Positions 1 to 11,222 of a stretch of 64,000 nt of DNA are shown here, piece after piece; the stretch's first letter is position 1, and the number at the start of each line of letters is the position of its first letter. Made by a program: the position numbers and the translations under genes. Below the pieces are notes generated by a model. That model was not told the DNA's origin. It worked only from the letters and a program-made list of their open reading frames with translations, and did not search any database. The stretch covers positions 806,001 through 870,000 of the forward strand of contig NC_067208.1 in the NCBI RefSeq assembly GCF_026262505.1. Direction: 5' to 3'. Source of the DNA: Trichomonas vaginalis G3 (Eukaryota; Parabasalia; Trichomonadida; Trichomonadidae).

Positions 1-313
1 TGAATTCCTTGTGTAGTCTTTGTAAATTCTGATGTAATAATGGTGGAGGCAACATCAGGGACATTGTTTTCAATTGTATTAACTGCTTTCTGTAACCTAT
101 AATATTGTTCCATTAAAGAAATGATTTCGTGGCCTGTCAGAAAATTTATTTACAAAAATTCGATTTTTTTCCGAGGGATAAGGAAAAATTTTGTGCTCTT
201 TTTTAGAAAATTTTAGGAAATTTAGGAAACTAGATTGCTGTTCTAAAACGACATATGAGAATTTACAAATTTTGTTTTTTTTGATCAAACAAAATATCAT
301 TTTATATTAGCAT
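1..313. other. AT-rich intergenic DNA, nothing recognised
   Basis: This stretch is very AT-rich and holds no convincing gene. The only open frame (minus strand, about 67 codons) has low-complexity composition. Positions 305-313 form the left flank of the repeat element that starts at 314. Confidence 0.5.
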
Positions 314-1798
314 AAGGATGTCAATTTGGAAGAAAAGTGAGAAAATTCCTAAAATGCTAAAAATGAATTTTCCAAACGTACTTTTTTATCTCATTTTTTT
401 GATTTTGAAAAAAATTTGGAGAGAAGAACTCTTCGTTTTTGAATTTTGTCACGATGGTTTTAAAGTATATTAGACATATGTATTGATATTACTATTTTTG
501 TATATTTTGAGAGAAAATCCCTAAAAAGTAAGAAAATCTGAGACGGTTTGAGAAAATATATAAACTATTGAAAATTTGAATTAAACTTCTAATTTGGAAA
601 AAAGAAATTTGGAAAGAAGAAAATTCAAAAATCGAGATTTAGACTCAGTATCAAATGGAGAACAAAATGTTTCTTCATATGAAGGAAAAAAATTTTCTTG
701 AGAAGAAATAGAGTTTTTAAAATTTTATTGTATGTAATAAATAAACAAATATTAAAATTATTTTTTGATAACAAGAAAATTCCCAACAGAAAATATTTGA
801 GACAAAGAAAAAAGAAAATTGAAAAATATTACTCTCCTTTACATTTCTTGAGATTTTCAATTTATTTTTATAAAATTGACAATTTTATACGTTTAGATGA
901 AAATAAGTGATTTTGCTTGAAATAAAAATTATTGTTTGTTTACAGCTATCAAATAGATTTTTGCTATTTTGATTAAAATTTGTTAATCAAATTAATAATT
1001 TTTTTCTAAATATCTTAAATATCTGGATCACTCACTGATACGATGAATTAAACGATAAAAATAATACAAACTCAACTAAGTTTCCTGTCTTTCAACCAAA
1101 AAATATTATGCAATTTAAATTAAATTGTTTATTCAAATATAAAACAAAGATGAAATAATTACAGTTATCATAAACTTTATGAATAACTCTGTAATTGGTT
1201 CAGATTTTCGTAAAAATATTTTTATTAATATCGATAAGAATATGTTTACCTACTATCATCACATATCTATAAACAAGAGTAGAGTGATTTTTATCATCGA
1301 AACTTTTTAAAAGCTGCAAGCTGGAAGTAAAAATCTTGTTTTTTTTTCTGAGTTAGTTGTAGAACTATTGATTCCCGAGTTATCATTGTGATGTAGAAGG
1401 ATGTCAATGTACTGACTGAAGGATATGAAGTGAATTGAATTTCATTGAATTTCAATTTGATCAAAATTTGTTGAAATTATATGAATGTGTCAACATCTGT
1501 ATCACTCTCCTTCACTTCTTCCCTATTTTTTCGAGAACGAAGCTAGCTCAGCTTTCGCTGAGCGAATTGACACTTTTGATGCCTAAACGTACATACTCTC
1601 AAATTTATCGAAAAAATAATACTACCTAAACTCGTATATTCTTATTTTAAATATGATATTATCCTTAGATTCCACACTAGAATATATTTAAATCAACTTT
1701 TAAAAAAGTTCGAATCCTGCGCGTCTCACTTTTTAAATTTTCCAAATGGAAAATTATATTCTCCTAAAACGAAAACAATTTTCCGAATTGACATCCTT
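314..1798. mobile_element. Probable MULE-like non-autonomous DNA transposon
   Basis: The ends match as short terminal inverted repeats of about 18 bp: AAGGATGTCAATTTGGAA at 314-331 and its complement with one difference at 1781-1798. The 9 bp outside each end, TATTAGCAT (305-313) and AATTAGCAT (1799-1807), agree at 8 of 9 positions. Nine-base target duplications are typical of Mutator-like elements, which are known from trichomonads. The interior has no transposase, so this would be a non-autonomous or decayed copy. A perfect 7-bp hairpin lies at 1546-1563. The short TIRs and imperfect duplication leave some doubt. Confidence 0.5.
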
Positions 1799-1807
1799 AA
1801 TTAGCAT

Positions 1808-2634
1808 AAATGATGCATTGGAAAAATTTAAATAAAGCTAATATATCCATCAAATTTCTGATAAATTTAGAAAACACAGGTTTTAACTTTGGAATAGTAT
1901 CCTACTCAATACACTTCGAAATACAAATATCTTTGACATATAGAAACTATCAAAACTTATCCAAACATGAGAATAATCATATATTAAAATGATTAAAGTA
2001 ACTAACATGGCTCAATGTGCATTATGTTTAAATATTGGATAGAATTGTAAACGATATATACAGTAATTGCGATAATTGCAAAAATTGAATAAATAAAGTT
2101 TCAATATTTATATTTGACGCATTATAAGAGCTTTGAATGCATCTTTTCGATATTATACTAGGGAATTGTATTGATCGAACATATTAGAATCAGATCATTA
2201 TTTAAAATTTGGTCTAACAAGCTAATTTCTGTGAAATAATTAAAAAATATTATTACAATAAGTAGTATATTAGACCTGTTAAGAGAAAACGTTGTTTATA
2301 TTTAAACCTTTTTGGAATTGAAATTATTCAATTCAAAAGAAATAATTCAGTGTGTAGATTCAAATTTTAATTTTTTGAGACGAAACAATGTAACAGAAAA
2401 ATCTTTAATACGATCATAGTATCAAATACTAATGAGTACCGCACTTACGGTAAAAATAATCTAAACCTCAACTATTTATTCTCTATATCGTCATCGTTGT
2501 TTTCCTTGAAAATATCGATATTACATGTGTTAACAATTGATTATAGACAATATTTTAATATTTTCAATTATGATGCAAAAGTACATAATTTATTTGAGTC
2601 ATTGTTTTAAAAGCGCGATATCATATAAAATAAA
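1808..2634. other. AT-rich intergenic DNA upstream of surface gene
   Basis: No gene or RNA is recognisable. The reading frame of the surface gene is closed by a stop just upstream of its ATG at 2635. Either that ATG is the start or the original 5' end (signal peptide) has decayed here. Confidence 0.4.
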
Positions 2635-2892
2635 ATGCTGGGCCATCTTCTATGCAGATTATCAGCATCAACTGATTATACAGGAATATATACTTCAAGC
2701 GTTAACACTGAATGCAGTGAAAATTTCACTTTCATTGATTGCTTTTTCAAATATATTGGAACATATGATACAAGTTCAGCAGTTTGGTTATACTCAGGTT
2801 CAGTTGCTCAATATGCAACATTATATCGCTGTACATTTGAACATTGCCGTGCAAATAAAGGCGGTGCCTTCAGTTTTACTGGATATTATAAT
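2635..2892 (+). pseudogene. Surface beta-helix-like protein gene, 5' part (split by transposon)
   Basis: This is the N-terminal piece of a surface-protein gene cut by the transposon at 2893-4123. It encodes aromatic/Cys-rich rungs such as FIDCFFKYIG and CTFEHCRANKGGAFSF, the F-x-x-C/N...GGA pattern of right-handed beta-helix or Pmp-like repeats that are abundant in trichomonad surface proteins. The frame reaches the AAT target duplication (2890-2892), and the gene resumes in the same phase at 4124. No clear signal peptide is visible, so the 5' end may be incomplete. Family-level call only; no ligand or function can be given. Confidence 0.6.
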
Positions 2893-3157
2893 GGACCTTA
2901 TTCGAATAAAAAAGTTTATTTGGATTAACCGGCTGTAATTCGAATAAAGTCCATATGTAATTATGATTACTTTTGTAATTAGGAATAATTGAATTTCTCG
3001 GAATTGAAAATTGAATGGAAATTCCAACCTTAATTCGTAATTCCAACCTTAATTCCTTAGTAATCAATTCAATTTCAATTCGAATAAAGAAGGTCTTATT
3101 CCAACTGAAAATAATAATAGGAATTTGGAATAAACTCAATTATAAGAATTAGGAATA
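2893..3157. repeat. Left terminal inverted repeat of foldback element
   Basis: This is 265 bp, the reverse complement of 3859-4123 with very few differences. It contains short internal repeats of AATTCCAACCTTAATT and several TTATTCGAATAA-like palindromes. Open frames across it in either direction are artefacts of the repeat. Confidence 0.85.
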
Positions 3158-3397
3158 TTCATTTCCAAAATGGAATTAGGAAATGGATTAAGGAATTGAC
3201 TAAATAAAATAGCAGATTAATTAGGTTCCTTATTTAAAATGATCATATTAATCATGAAGGATGATTTTTTAGTCTAATCCTGATAATAATCTTGAATCAT
3301 TTTTATCTATTCCGATCAAACTTGTAATATTAACATAAAGTTTTGCTTTTTCAGTGATGTTTGATATTCCATCACTTTGTATATATTTTTCTCCCTT

Positions 3398-3650
3398 GGA
3401 GCAAATATCAATCAAAGGGATCACTTTGGAGGAACTGCTCTTCATACTGCAGCACAAAATAATAAAGAATTATTAATTTAGTTTCTTCTGCACCATGGTG
3501 CAAATATCAATGAAAAAGATGAAGAAGGAAGAACTGCTCTTCATTAGGCAGCATTGAATTATAATAAAGAAAGAGTTGAATTTTTTTTCATAGTGTAAAT
3601 TTCAATGAGAAAGATATTGCTGGAATAACAGCTCTTCATATTGCAGATGA
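3398..3650 (+). pseudogene. Ankyrin-repeat fragment captured inside the transposon
   Basis: Translation from 3398 gives nearly three ankyrin repeats: GANINQRDHFGGTALHTAAQ, then HHGANINEKDEEGRTALH, then a third ending GITALHIAD. The consensus elements G-A-(N/D)-I-N...G-x-T-A-L-H-x-A are clear. The frame holds TAG codons after the first repeat and inside the second, and shifts before the third, so it is not functional as it stands. It lies wholly between the inverted repeats. The likely source is one of the host's many ankyrin-repeat genes, picked up by the element. Confidence 0.75.
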
Positions 3651-3858
3651 TAAGATCATTGAATTTTATTGATATAAGAATTAAAGCTGACTTCCATTCA
3701 AATTTCCGATCACTGGGGTGAAGCATCATTGAAAATTAACCTCATACACCAGAATTGAAGGCAATGTCATTCTGTTGAAGGCACAACCTTTTTTCTCCTA
3801 AATTTTTTCCCCTACCTTTATTCCTATAATCAATCCAATATTCGTAATTCGATATTCC

Positions 3859-4123
3859 TATTCCTAATTCTTATAATTGAGTTTATTCCAAATTCCTATT
3901 ATTATTTTCAGTTGGAATAAGACCTTCTTTATTCAAATTGAAATTGAATTGATTACTAAGGAATTAAGGTTGGAATTACGAATTAAGGTTGGAATTTCCA
4001 TTCAATTTTCAATTCCGAGAAATTCAATTATTCCTAATTACAAAAGTAATCATAATTACATATGGACTTTATTCGAATTACAGCCGGTTAATCCAAATAA
4101 ACTTTTTTATTCGAATAAGGTCC
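3859..4123. repeat. Right terminal inverted repeat of foldback element
   Basis: Reverse complement of 2893-3157. The long frame that starts at 3989 within this repeat is an accident: host coding sequence only resumes at 4124. Confidence 0.85.
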
Positions 4124-5830
4124 AATCTTTATATGCATTCAATTTGCACTTATAATACAAGTACTGATGATGTTGCTGGAATTCTATATATAGGCATATA
4201 TACTCAGCCAGAAATATCATATTTATCATGCTATGATTGTACAGCTTTATGCCAAACTATGTATTTTCTTGATGTTGGTCCTTCAGTTCGTAACATGAAT
4301 GTTTCTTCAAGTAGCGCTACTTATTCAAGAACTACTTCATATTGGAGTTTTGGAGTTTTATATACAACTTGCACTTCATCTGTAGTTTTGAAATACATTA
4401 ACTTTGAAAATTGCTACAGTCCAGATGGAATTGTTTATAACAAAGATACATCAGGCTCTTACTTGATGCAGTATGCAACGTTTAGAAACAATGAAGTTGA
4501 TGATTACTCACTTATTTATGGTGAAGATTGTGATGGAGTGATGATTATTGCAAATAGTTACTTTGTTGGAAACACAATAAATTCTAAAGGATATTTTAAT
4601 GGTGACAAAACAATTATCTATCTTCAAACAAATGTTTATATGGATTCAACCTATGTTAAAGGTTCTGTCACAACTCTTGGAATGATTTATAGTGCTAGCA
4701 TTGATTTTCCAAATTATCAATTCTTCGCAAGTGATTCCTGTCAAGCAATTAATGCATTGCCAGAAAAGTCTCCAACTTTTCAACCAACACCTTACAATAC
4801 CCCAGCAATAACTCCACAAGTAACACCAATTCAAACTCCAATAGATACTCCATTTTCAACTGGAATAGAAACTCCATTTCAAACACTCCAACGAACACCA
4901 TTTAATACTCCATACAATACAGAAATGAATACACCTCATGATACAGCAATTGAAACACCTTTTAATACTATTCATGCTAGTCCGTTCACAACATTTGAAG
5001 AAACACCATATGTAACACCATCTGAAACAAGTAAAGAAACACCATCTGAAACAAATAAAGAAACACCATATGTAACACCATCTGAAACAAATAAAGAAAC
5101 ACCATATGTAACACCATCTGAAACAAATAAAGAAACACCATATGTAACACCATCTGAAACAAATTTAGAAACACCCTTTAATTCACCATTTGCAACTATT
5201 ATTAATACCCCATATCAAACAAATGGAGAAACACCATTTAATACTCTTGAAAGGACACCCTTTAATTCGCCTATCCTAACAGCTAGAGAGACCGAATTTA
5301 ATTCTCCGTTTCAATCTATAGTTCAGACTCCATTTATATCCCCAATCAAAACATATATGCAAACTCCAGTTGGAACACCCATTGAAACATTCGAAAGAAC
5401 TCCAATCGATACTTTTTCTGAGACAATACGTGAAACACCACTTAGAACAGTATATGAAACATTAATGGAAAATCCAATTGCTTCTAATACAAAGTCAAAC
5501 AACTCAAATGGAGCTGACTCAAGTTCTTCATCAAAAACAAAGAGTAGTAAACTCATTATTAGTATTGCATCAATTTGTGCTCTAATATTTATAATTACAG
5601 CAATTGTTTTAATTTTCTACTTTAAAAAGAAAAGAGAAGTGACATCATCATCTAATAGCTATTCAACTTATGTAATAACAGAAACAATTAATAATCAGGG
5701 TATAAATTCAAATCCTTCAATTTCATACGATAATCCATTATTCTTAACAGATGTTAATGATAATAGCGATCCATTTAGAAATGATTTTGCTGAAGATACT
5801 GATGTAAGTATTTACACAACAAATTATTAA
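4124..5830 (+). pseudogene. Surface protein gene, 3' part: beta-helix, TP-rich stalk, TM anchor
   Basis: Continuation of the gene begun at 2635. It encodes more beta-helix-like rungs (to about 4750), then a long Thr/Pro stalk (about 4760-5490) of (E)TPF-x-TP-x-x-T repeats, then one membrane span (IISIASICALIFIITAIVLIF, about 5550-5613), a KKKR stop-transfer and a short cytoplasmic tail. The tail contains YDNPLF, an NPxF-type endocytic sorting motif, and ends near YTTNY. The architecture is that of a type I surface protein held off the membrane by a likely glycosylated stalk. The codon phase at 4124 matches that at 2892. Because of the transposon, the full protein is probably not made from this copy. 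Confidence 0.7.
5002..5168 (+). repeat. 36-bp tandem repeats in the TP stalk
   Basis: About four and a half copies of a 36-bp unit encode ETPYVTPSETNK. The copies are nearly identical at DNA level, so the stalk length is probably variable between strains. Confidence 0.8.
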
Positions 5831-6625
5831 TATTATCATCTTTTTGTTATTTTATTCAAAATTGTCAAGACATATTTAGAAAGTGAAATATAATAAAAGC
5901 CTAATATATCTACTATTTTTAATTTCGAAAACCAAAATTAATAGTGTTTTAAATGAGATTTAAATATCATTCATCTTTTTAAAGAAGTTGGATCAATTAA
6001 TTCAAATAATATTAAAATACATCACTTCGGTTTTTTGAAAATGCGTATAAATCATGACGATGGTTAGACCTAAATTTCAAAATTTAATTTAACAGGTGGA
6101 TATTGTTTTCATGCAGTTTTGAACATACTGATGTCAGTTTAAATATTTGGTAGATACAAATGAAAAGAATTTAATGCCAGAATTCATTGATTCGTAAAAT
6201 GACAAATTAATGGAAATTATAGATTAGTATGGATATTACTGATCATTAAAACAACAAAATTTGATGATTTAATGCTTAATGAAAAAATTTAGGAAATTCT
6301 CACAAATTGAATTTTAACACATATTGAAATAGTTATATAATAATGAATAGATAATTGGCCAATCATTTAAAATTGGGAAATGTAGAAGTTTTCGTTCTGA
6401 ATCAAAGTTTTTAAAAGATAATCGATTAATTGTTTGAGAAATGACATAGTACATTTAAATTAAAAACAATTTCGGTATTAATATTTGTTATGGCCTTGTG
6501 ACACCAAGACGTTAAAATTTTGAATTGATTTTAATTAATTAAAAAGTCTCATCACACTTTTCAATGCTCGATTTTTAAAAACTGTTTAAAAATGGAGCTT
6601 ATATTGAAATAGTGTAGAGACTAAA

Positions 6626-6692
6626 AATTACCACAGACTATTTCAGAGGATTGAGTTGCCACTCAATCCTCTGAAAAGTCTGAGGTAATTTG
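6626..6692. repeat. Long hairpin, about 30-bp stem, 4-nt loop
   Basis: The arms 6626-6656 and 6661-6692 pair over about 30 positions with a few mismatches around a TGCC loop. The core CAGAGGATTGAGT/ACTCAATCCTCTG pairs perfectly. Same design as the hairpins at 12366-12678 and 15943-16002. Confidence 0.7.
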
Positions 6693-9030
6693 CAAAATTT
6701 AGTTTAATTACTTATAATAATATGTCAGGACATAATTGATAGAAATTTGTGAGAAACTTGTGGTTCAATAAAATTTGAATATATTAAATTGTACAATTAA
6801 GTATAAAGAATTTAAAATCGGTGAATAACAAAAATTTGAAACGCATTGAAAAAAATTTGCAGAAAAGGGAAAAAGTACGTCAGCCTTGAAAAATATTACT
6901 GCAAATTATATTGTAAAGAAAATCAATAAATATTAAAGTTGACACGGTTAATAAAATAAATAGAATTCAAATTATTGTCAAAAGTAAAGGTACATTCACT
7001 ATTTTTAACAAAATTTTAAATTTTCATGGGGTTGTAAATCTTATAATAACTAGATGAATAAGGAATGAATCCCAGTATAATGTGCATCATTATATTAAAC
7101 ACTATATGTAAGGCTAATGATTCTATTAACACTTATGAAGATCTATAGTATTTGAGCAGATAAATTTGATAATTTCCAAAACTCTTATATTTCAAAATTA
7201 AAGTGTGCGAATGCATTTAAATGAGAGCAAAAAGAGATTGATGCTGTTAAAACTAGGTGTTAATTTGCAATTATTTCGCATCACAAGAACTACCCAGTAA
7301 ATTCGGCTATCTTTCTTTGCAATTATTCTCCATTATACATATAATATAATGGTTAGGGTTTGAAGAAAAGTTACTAGAGAATTATTGACTTTTGAAATAA
7401 TGCAGAATTTTACTTGAAGAAATCATTAATTTATGAGTTCCAAATTGCTAAGCATGACGAAGGATCATTAAATTTGCTACAATTACATACACTTATTGCA
7501 GAATTAAGATTTTTGAAATTAAAAGTTTGAAATATTGCCTTTTTGAATAAAAATTTAAATTTTATTATATAATCATGATAATATCTTATAGAAATTAAAA
7601 GAAAATATTTTAAACCATTCAAATATTTTGAATGTCTTATCAATTTAAAATATTAAAAGATAGCTTGATTTTATCATCATTAGTTGTTATCAAAGTTTTC
7701 TTCTTTTGATGAACAACAGTAAATGATTTGTTAATTACTTGTCTTCCTTTTTCGCAGCAAAATCGAAAGTTATGATGATAATCTTGCTGTCAATTTTGAA
7801 ACTCTCTGATTTACAAGTAAGCATTCCTTTGGAAAAGCAGTCCTATTCTGTTTTCAAGATATTTTAAAGCCTCCATTTCATACAATGCGCAGATCTGTTC
7901 GAAATTGCAAGAACTCTCAAGAAAAATGCAGCAGCAAAGAAGATTCCATAGTTTCTAGCATCAAAAATTTACAACCTTAATACAACAGTTAAAGAGAAGC
8001 TCGAAAAGAAAATATTTAACCATAAAGCTGGAAACCATTCGATATCTACTATTGGATCTAATAAAAAGTTAATTATAACATATTTAACATGCTATTTGTT
8101 GACTTTGTTCCATTATATTACCATATATATCTTTTTGAAATCTAAAATATTTTTATGATTTTAACCATGTGTTGTTGAAACCATATATCAATCTTAGCTA
8201 AAGTATAGTTTATGAGTCTGTCACCATCTAACGTATGAATTTTCAAAAATGTCAAATATGTTCATTTTTTCTGTAGATTCAGCCATAATTTCACGTTGTT
8301 ATACTATTCAACTATTATTTAATATTTTTATCGATTTAAATATATGATGAGATGCTTAGTTCTCCTGGAAATCGATTTTTAATCGCAATTTTAACTTTCC
8401 AAAAAAAATTCAAAAATAAAAATCCCTCTCAATTTTCTAAGTTTTATAACTCGCCAAATCTCTAGCCAAATTTTTTTGGCCCGTATAAATATTGTTAGGC
8501 ACTATATAGGGATGCTATTTATCCTATTTTCATCCCATTTTACTGTTATCGCCTAGTGAATGTACCTTTTCAAAAGTGAAACTAACCATATTTAAAAATA
8601 GCAGTGGAATTTATTACGTAATCAGGAAAATAAGAGAAATATTAAAAAACAGCAAAGAAAAATAAATTTTATCTAAAATCAAGCTGCCATTGTAAGAAAT
8701 ACTTCAATGATACGAAAATAAATTCAATATTTTCTATTTGAGAGCACTAAGCAAATAATAAACAATAAACCGATCAACTATTTTATTCAAATATTAATCT
8801 ATATAAATTGATTACAACTAAAAATGTCAAATAAACATTGAAAATTTCACAGCATTCAATTTAATTAACCGTGCAATATTGTATTTAATTTGCGGTTCAG
8901 CATTCACCGATTAAGTTTTTCTACTTTTATAAATTTTTTATTACCATTATTTGATTCATTCAATTAATAAACAATTAGTTTGCACTCACTACTTATTCCT
9001 AATACAAATATCATATTTTTAATTTGTGCT

Positions 9031-9272
9031 CTTGCCTTTTATTTTTTTCTCGCTGTGAAACGTATTCGGTCTTTTTTTTAAAAATTAATTTTTTGTTAGA
9101 GATAAGAGCTAAAACTCGGTAAACAACTTCTTTATGTCTAGAAAATTCTATCTTGCCTTTTATTTTTTTCTCGCTGTGAAACGTATTCGGTCATTTTTTT
9201 AAAAATTAATTTTTTGTTAGAGATAAGAGCTAAAACTTTGCAGACAACTCCCCCATGTCTAGCAAATTTAAC
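9031..9272. repeat. 121-bp tandem duplication, two copies
   Basis: Copy one is 9031-9151 and copy two 9152-9272. They are near-identical over the first two thirds (through GAGATAAGAGCTAAAACT) and more diverged at their 3' ends. No coding content. Confidence 0.75.
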
Positions 9273-9992
9273 ATTCGTCTCCCATTTTTATATATTTGGT
9301 TTAGAATGTTCGAAAATGCGTAATATGGTCATTAATATTAATTGAAAAGAACCTTGAATTAATTCAATCTGATCTCACAAAATATTTTAAATTACAAACT
9401 TTGTAGTTTGAATAGATAATTAGTATTAAACTCAAATAACTAGTTTATTTTTGAATAAAAATTATTTGAATTTATTCAATTTTGTGAATTTTCCTTCAAA
9501 AATCAAGTTTAAATATCTTATTTGCTATATAATTATAAATACAATGAAACATATTCGAAATTGAAAAGAATGACTTTTTCTGTTCTTTCAATCATTCAAT
9601 TTGAATTTTGCAATATTGGATTTCTCATTAAATAGCTATTAAAAACAACAAGCAATTTAACTTACATTCAAATTTATTTGTGTTATATTCAATCTTCTCA
9701 AAACTTATAATTTTCGGCTATAGCATGATTATATGCTATATAATATAATAAACCTATAATAGTATCATTCTTTCAATTATTTGAAGAGAAAACCGAAAAA
9801 ATCTATTTTCGGTCTATAACAATTCAAAGAGTTTTTATATGTAATCTTTCTATATTATGCTACTACAATCAAAATTTAAATTTAATCGAAGCCATAAATT
9901 TCATTTTCAAACGATATTCAATTTGTTTTCTATCTTTATCACAAAATCCATGCTCATTCAAAATTCTGTTTTTTCAAAATTCATTTTGCTCA

Positions 9993-10430
9993 ATGGAACC
10001 TCACTATCTTAAAGCTCTTTATCCTGAACAAAAGAAAATTAAACACCATAGAACCTTTAAATGCCAGACAACCCGTGATAATGAAAAGATCAAGAAGAGG
10101 ATAAAAATTAACAAAAACCGTATTAATTTTATTAATGAATATTTAAATAAGTTCTTTTCAACCAATGTAACGACCACTATTCTTATTTCTTTTGCAAAGC
10201 TTCTTAGTTCACAATTGAATTTGACTCTTGACAGATTAGCAAAGAGGAACCGAACCTCTCTCCTCTGTTGGTACTCTGAAAATTGGAACTCTATATACTA
10301 CATTCTTAATACCGTAGATTTCCCTTCGTTCATCAGGAAAATACCCAAAGAAGAAGAAATTCAAGTTTCTAATATGCAGCCGTCCTGCATAGATCCATCA
10401 GATTTGAGTTATCTTCTTAATTATCATTAA
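9993..10430 (+). CDS. Small basic host protein, unrecognised
   Basis: This encodes 145 residues. The N-terminal 50 are rich in Lys/Arg (KIKKRIKINKNRINF). The middle (about 50-110) is helical in appearance with a conserved-looking segment LDRLAKRNRTSLLCWYSENW, and the C-terminus is acidic. It stands alone in AT-rich DNA, and its composition is more complex than the surroundings, which supports real coding. The basic head and Trp-containing helical segment might suit a nucleic-acid-binding protein, but I recognise no family. Confidence 0.55.
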   Translation: MEPHYLKALYPEQKKIKHHRTFKCQTTRDNEKIKKRIKINKNRINFINEYLNKFFSTNVTTTILISFAKLLSSQLNLTLDRLAKRNRTSLLCWYSENWNSIYYILNTVDFPSFIRKIPKEEEIQVSNMQPSCIDPSDLSYLLNYH

Positions 10431-11222
10431 TAAGATGTTTGATTCAATTCCAAAATTTAACTATTGAAATTTTTGATGTTATGTACTATTGTATTAAATA
10501 CTATCGTTTATCTATACGTATTCAATTATTAATTCCGATATTTGATTCTGTACAAAAATTTGAATTAATGCGAATCAAACCTCAACAACTAATTTTTTCT
10601 TATTGATGCTTTAAACTAGTTAGGCATGCAATATTTGAAGTAGTTACCGTCATTGGCCTAATAAAATTTCATCAAAAAATGACATCTCCATCATTAATGC
10701 GTTTCTCCTGAAAATTAAAAGATACTAAAGATACAGGCAAATTACACTTGTGATAATTCTTTTACGGGGATAATGTAAGAAATTAATTCTCAAAAAATGC
10801 TACTAAAAGAGCACGAAATATTACAAAATAGCTTAGTCATTCAGAGAGCAGATGTTTTGTTATTGATTAAGCTTAATTATCCCTTAAGTATCTTTGAATT
10901 TTGGCACAACTCTTAGATTACTTTAAACTTCCACTATCAAGCAAACAAAATTCGAGATAATGCTTTTGGTAAAGGAAACACCCATGAAAATCAATATTTC
11001 AAAATACAGGTATTTCTGAACTATAGATGTTCGAACATAATCAAGGTATATTATTCAATAAGCTTTTAAAAACAAGGACATTATTTGCCAACTTAATGAT
11101 TTTACGATCAATATTTTAATTCATTAATTAAAAATATGGATTTACTTGGCATGCACACGTGGCACACAGTTATCAGTGCTAAAGCATGCTCATCCACATA
11201 TTAAAATTAGCTGAATGGCAGC
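10431..11222. other. Intergenic, nothing recognised
   Basis: AT-rich DNA between two same-strand host genes. No gene, RNA or strong repeat was seen. Confidence 0.5.

Larger units (their letters stand above)
2893..4123. mobile_element. Foldback-type DNA transposon with 265-bp inverted repeats
   Basis: Two near-identical 265-bp inverted repeats (2893-3157 and 3859-4123) enclose a 0.7-kb core. Both ends begin GGACCTTATTCGAATA when read inward. The flanks carry a 3-bp direct repeat AAT (2890-2892 and 4124-4126), fitting a 3-bp target duplication. No transposase is encoded, so the element is non-autonomous. The core holds degenerate ankyrin-repeat sequence. The element lies inside a surface-protein gene whose codon phase agrees on both sides. 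The superfamily is not certain: the 3-bp duplication would suit PIF/Harbinger or CACTA types, but the ends do not clearly match either. Confidence 0.8.
5831..9992. other. 4.1-kb AT-rich stretch without a recognisable gene
   Basis: No credible coding sequence was found on either strand; open frames are short and of low complexity. A slightly more complex patch near 7740-8040 could be the remains of a gene but matches nothing I know. The stretch holds an imperfect long hairpin (6626-6692) and a 121-bp tandem duplication (9031-9272), listed separately. Confidence 0.5.

Noticed and set aside
2537-2938. 133-codon frame overlapping the surface gene
   Set aside because: It is another frame over the same DNA as the beta-helix-like coding sequence, and its composition is not protein-like.
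3989-4123. Start of a 613-codon open frame inside the right inverted repeat
   Set aside because: The first 45 codons are transposon repeat sequence; the mirror repeat gives the same peptide. Host coding resumes at 4124.
7740-8040. Possible host gene fragment
   Set aside because: Slightly more complex composition but no frame holds and no family is recognised.
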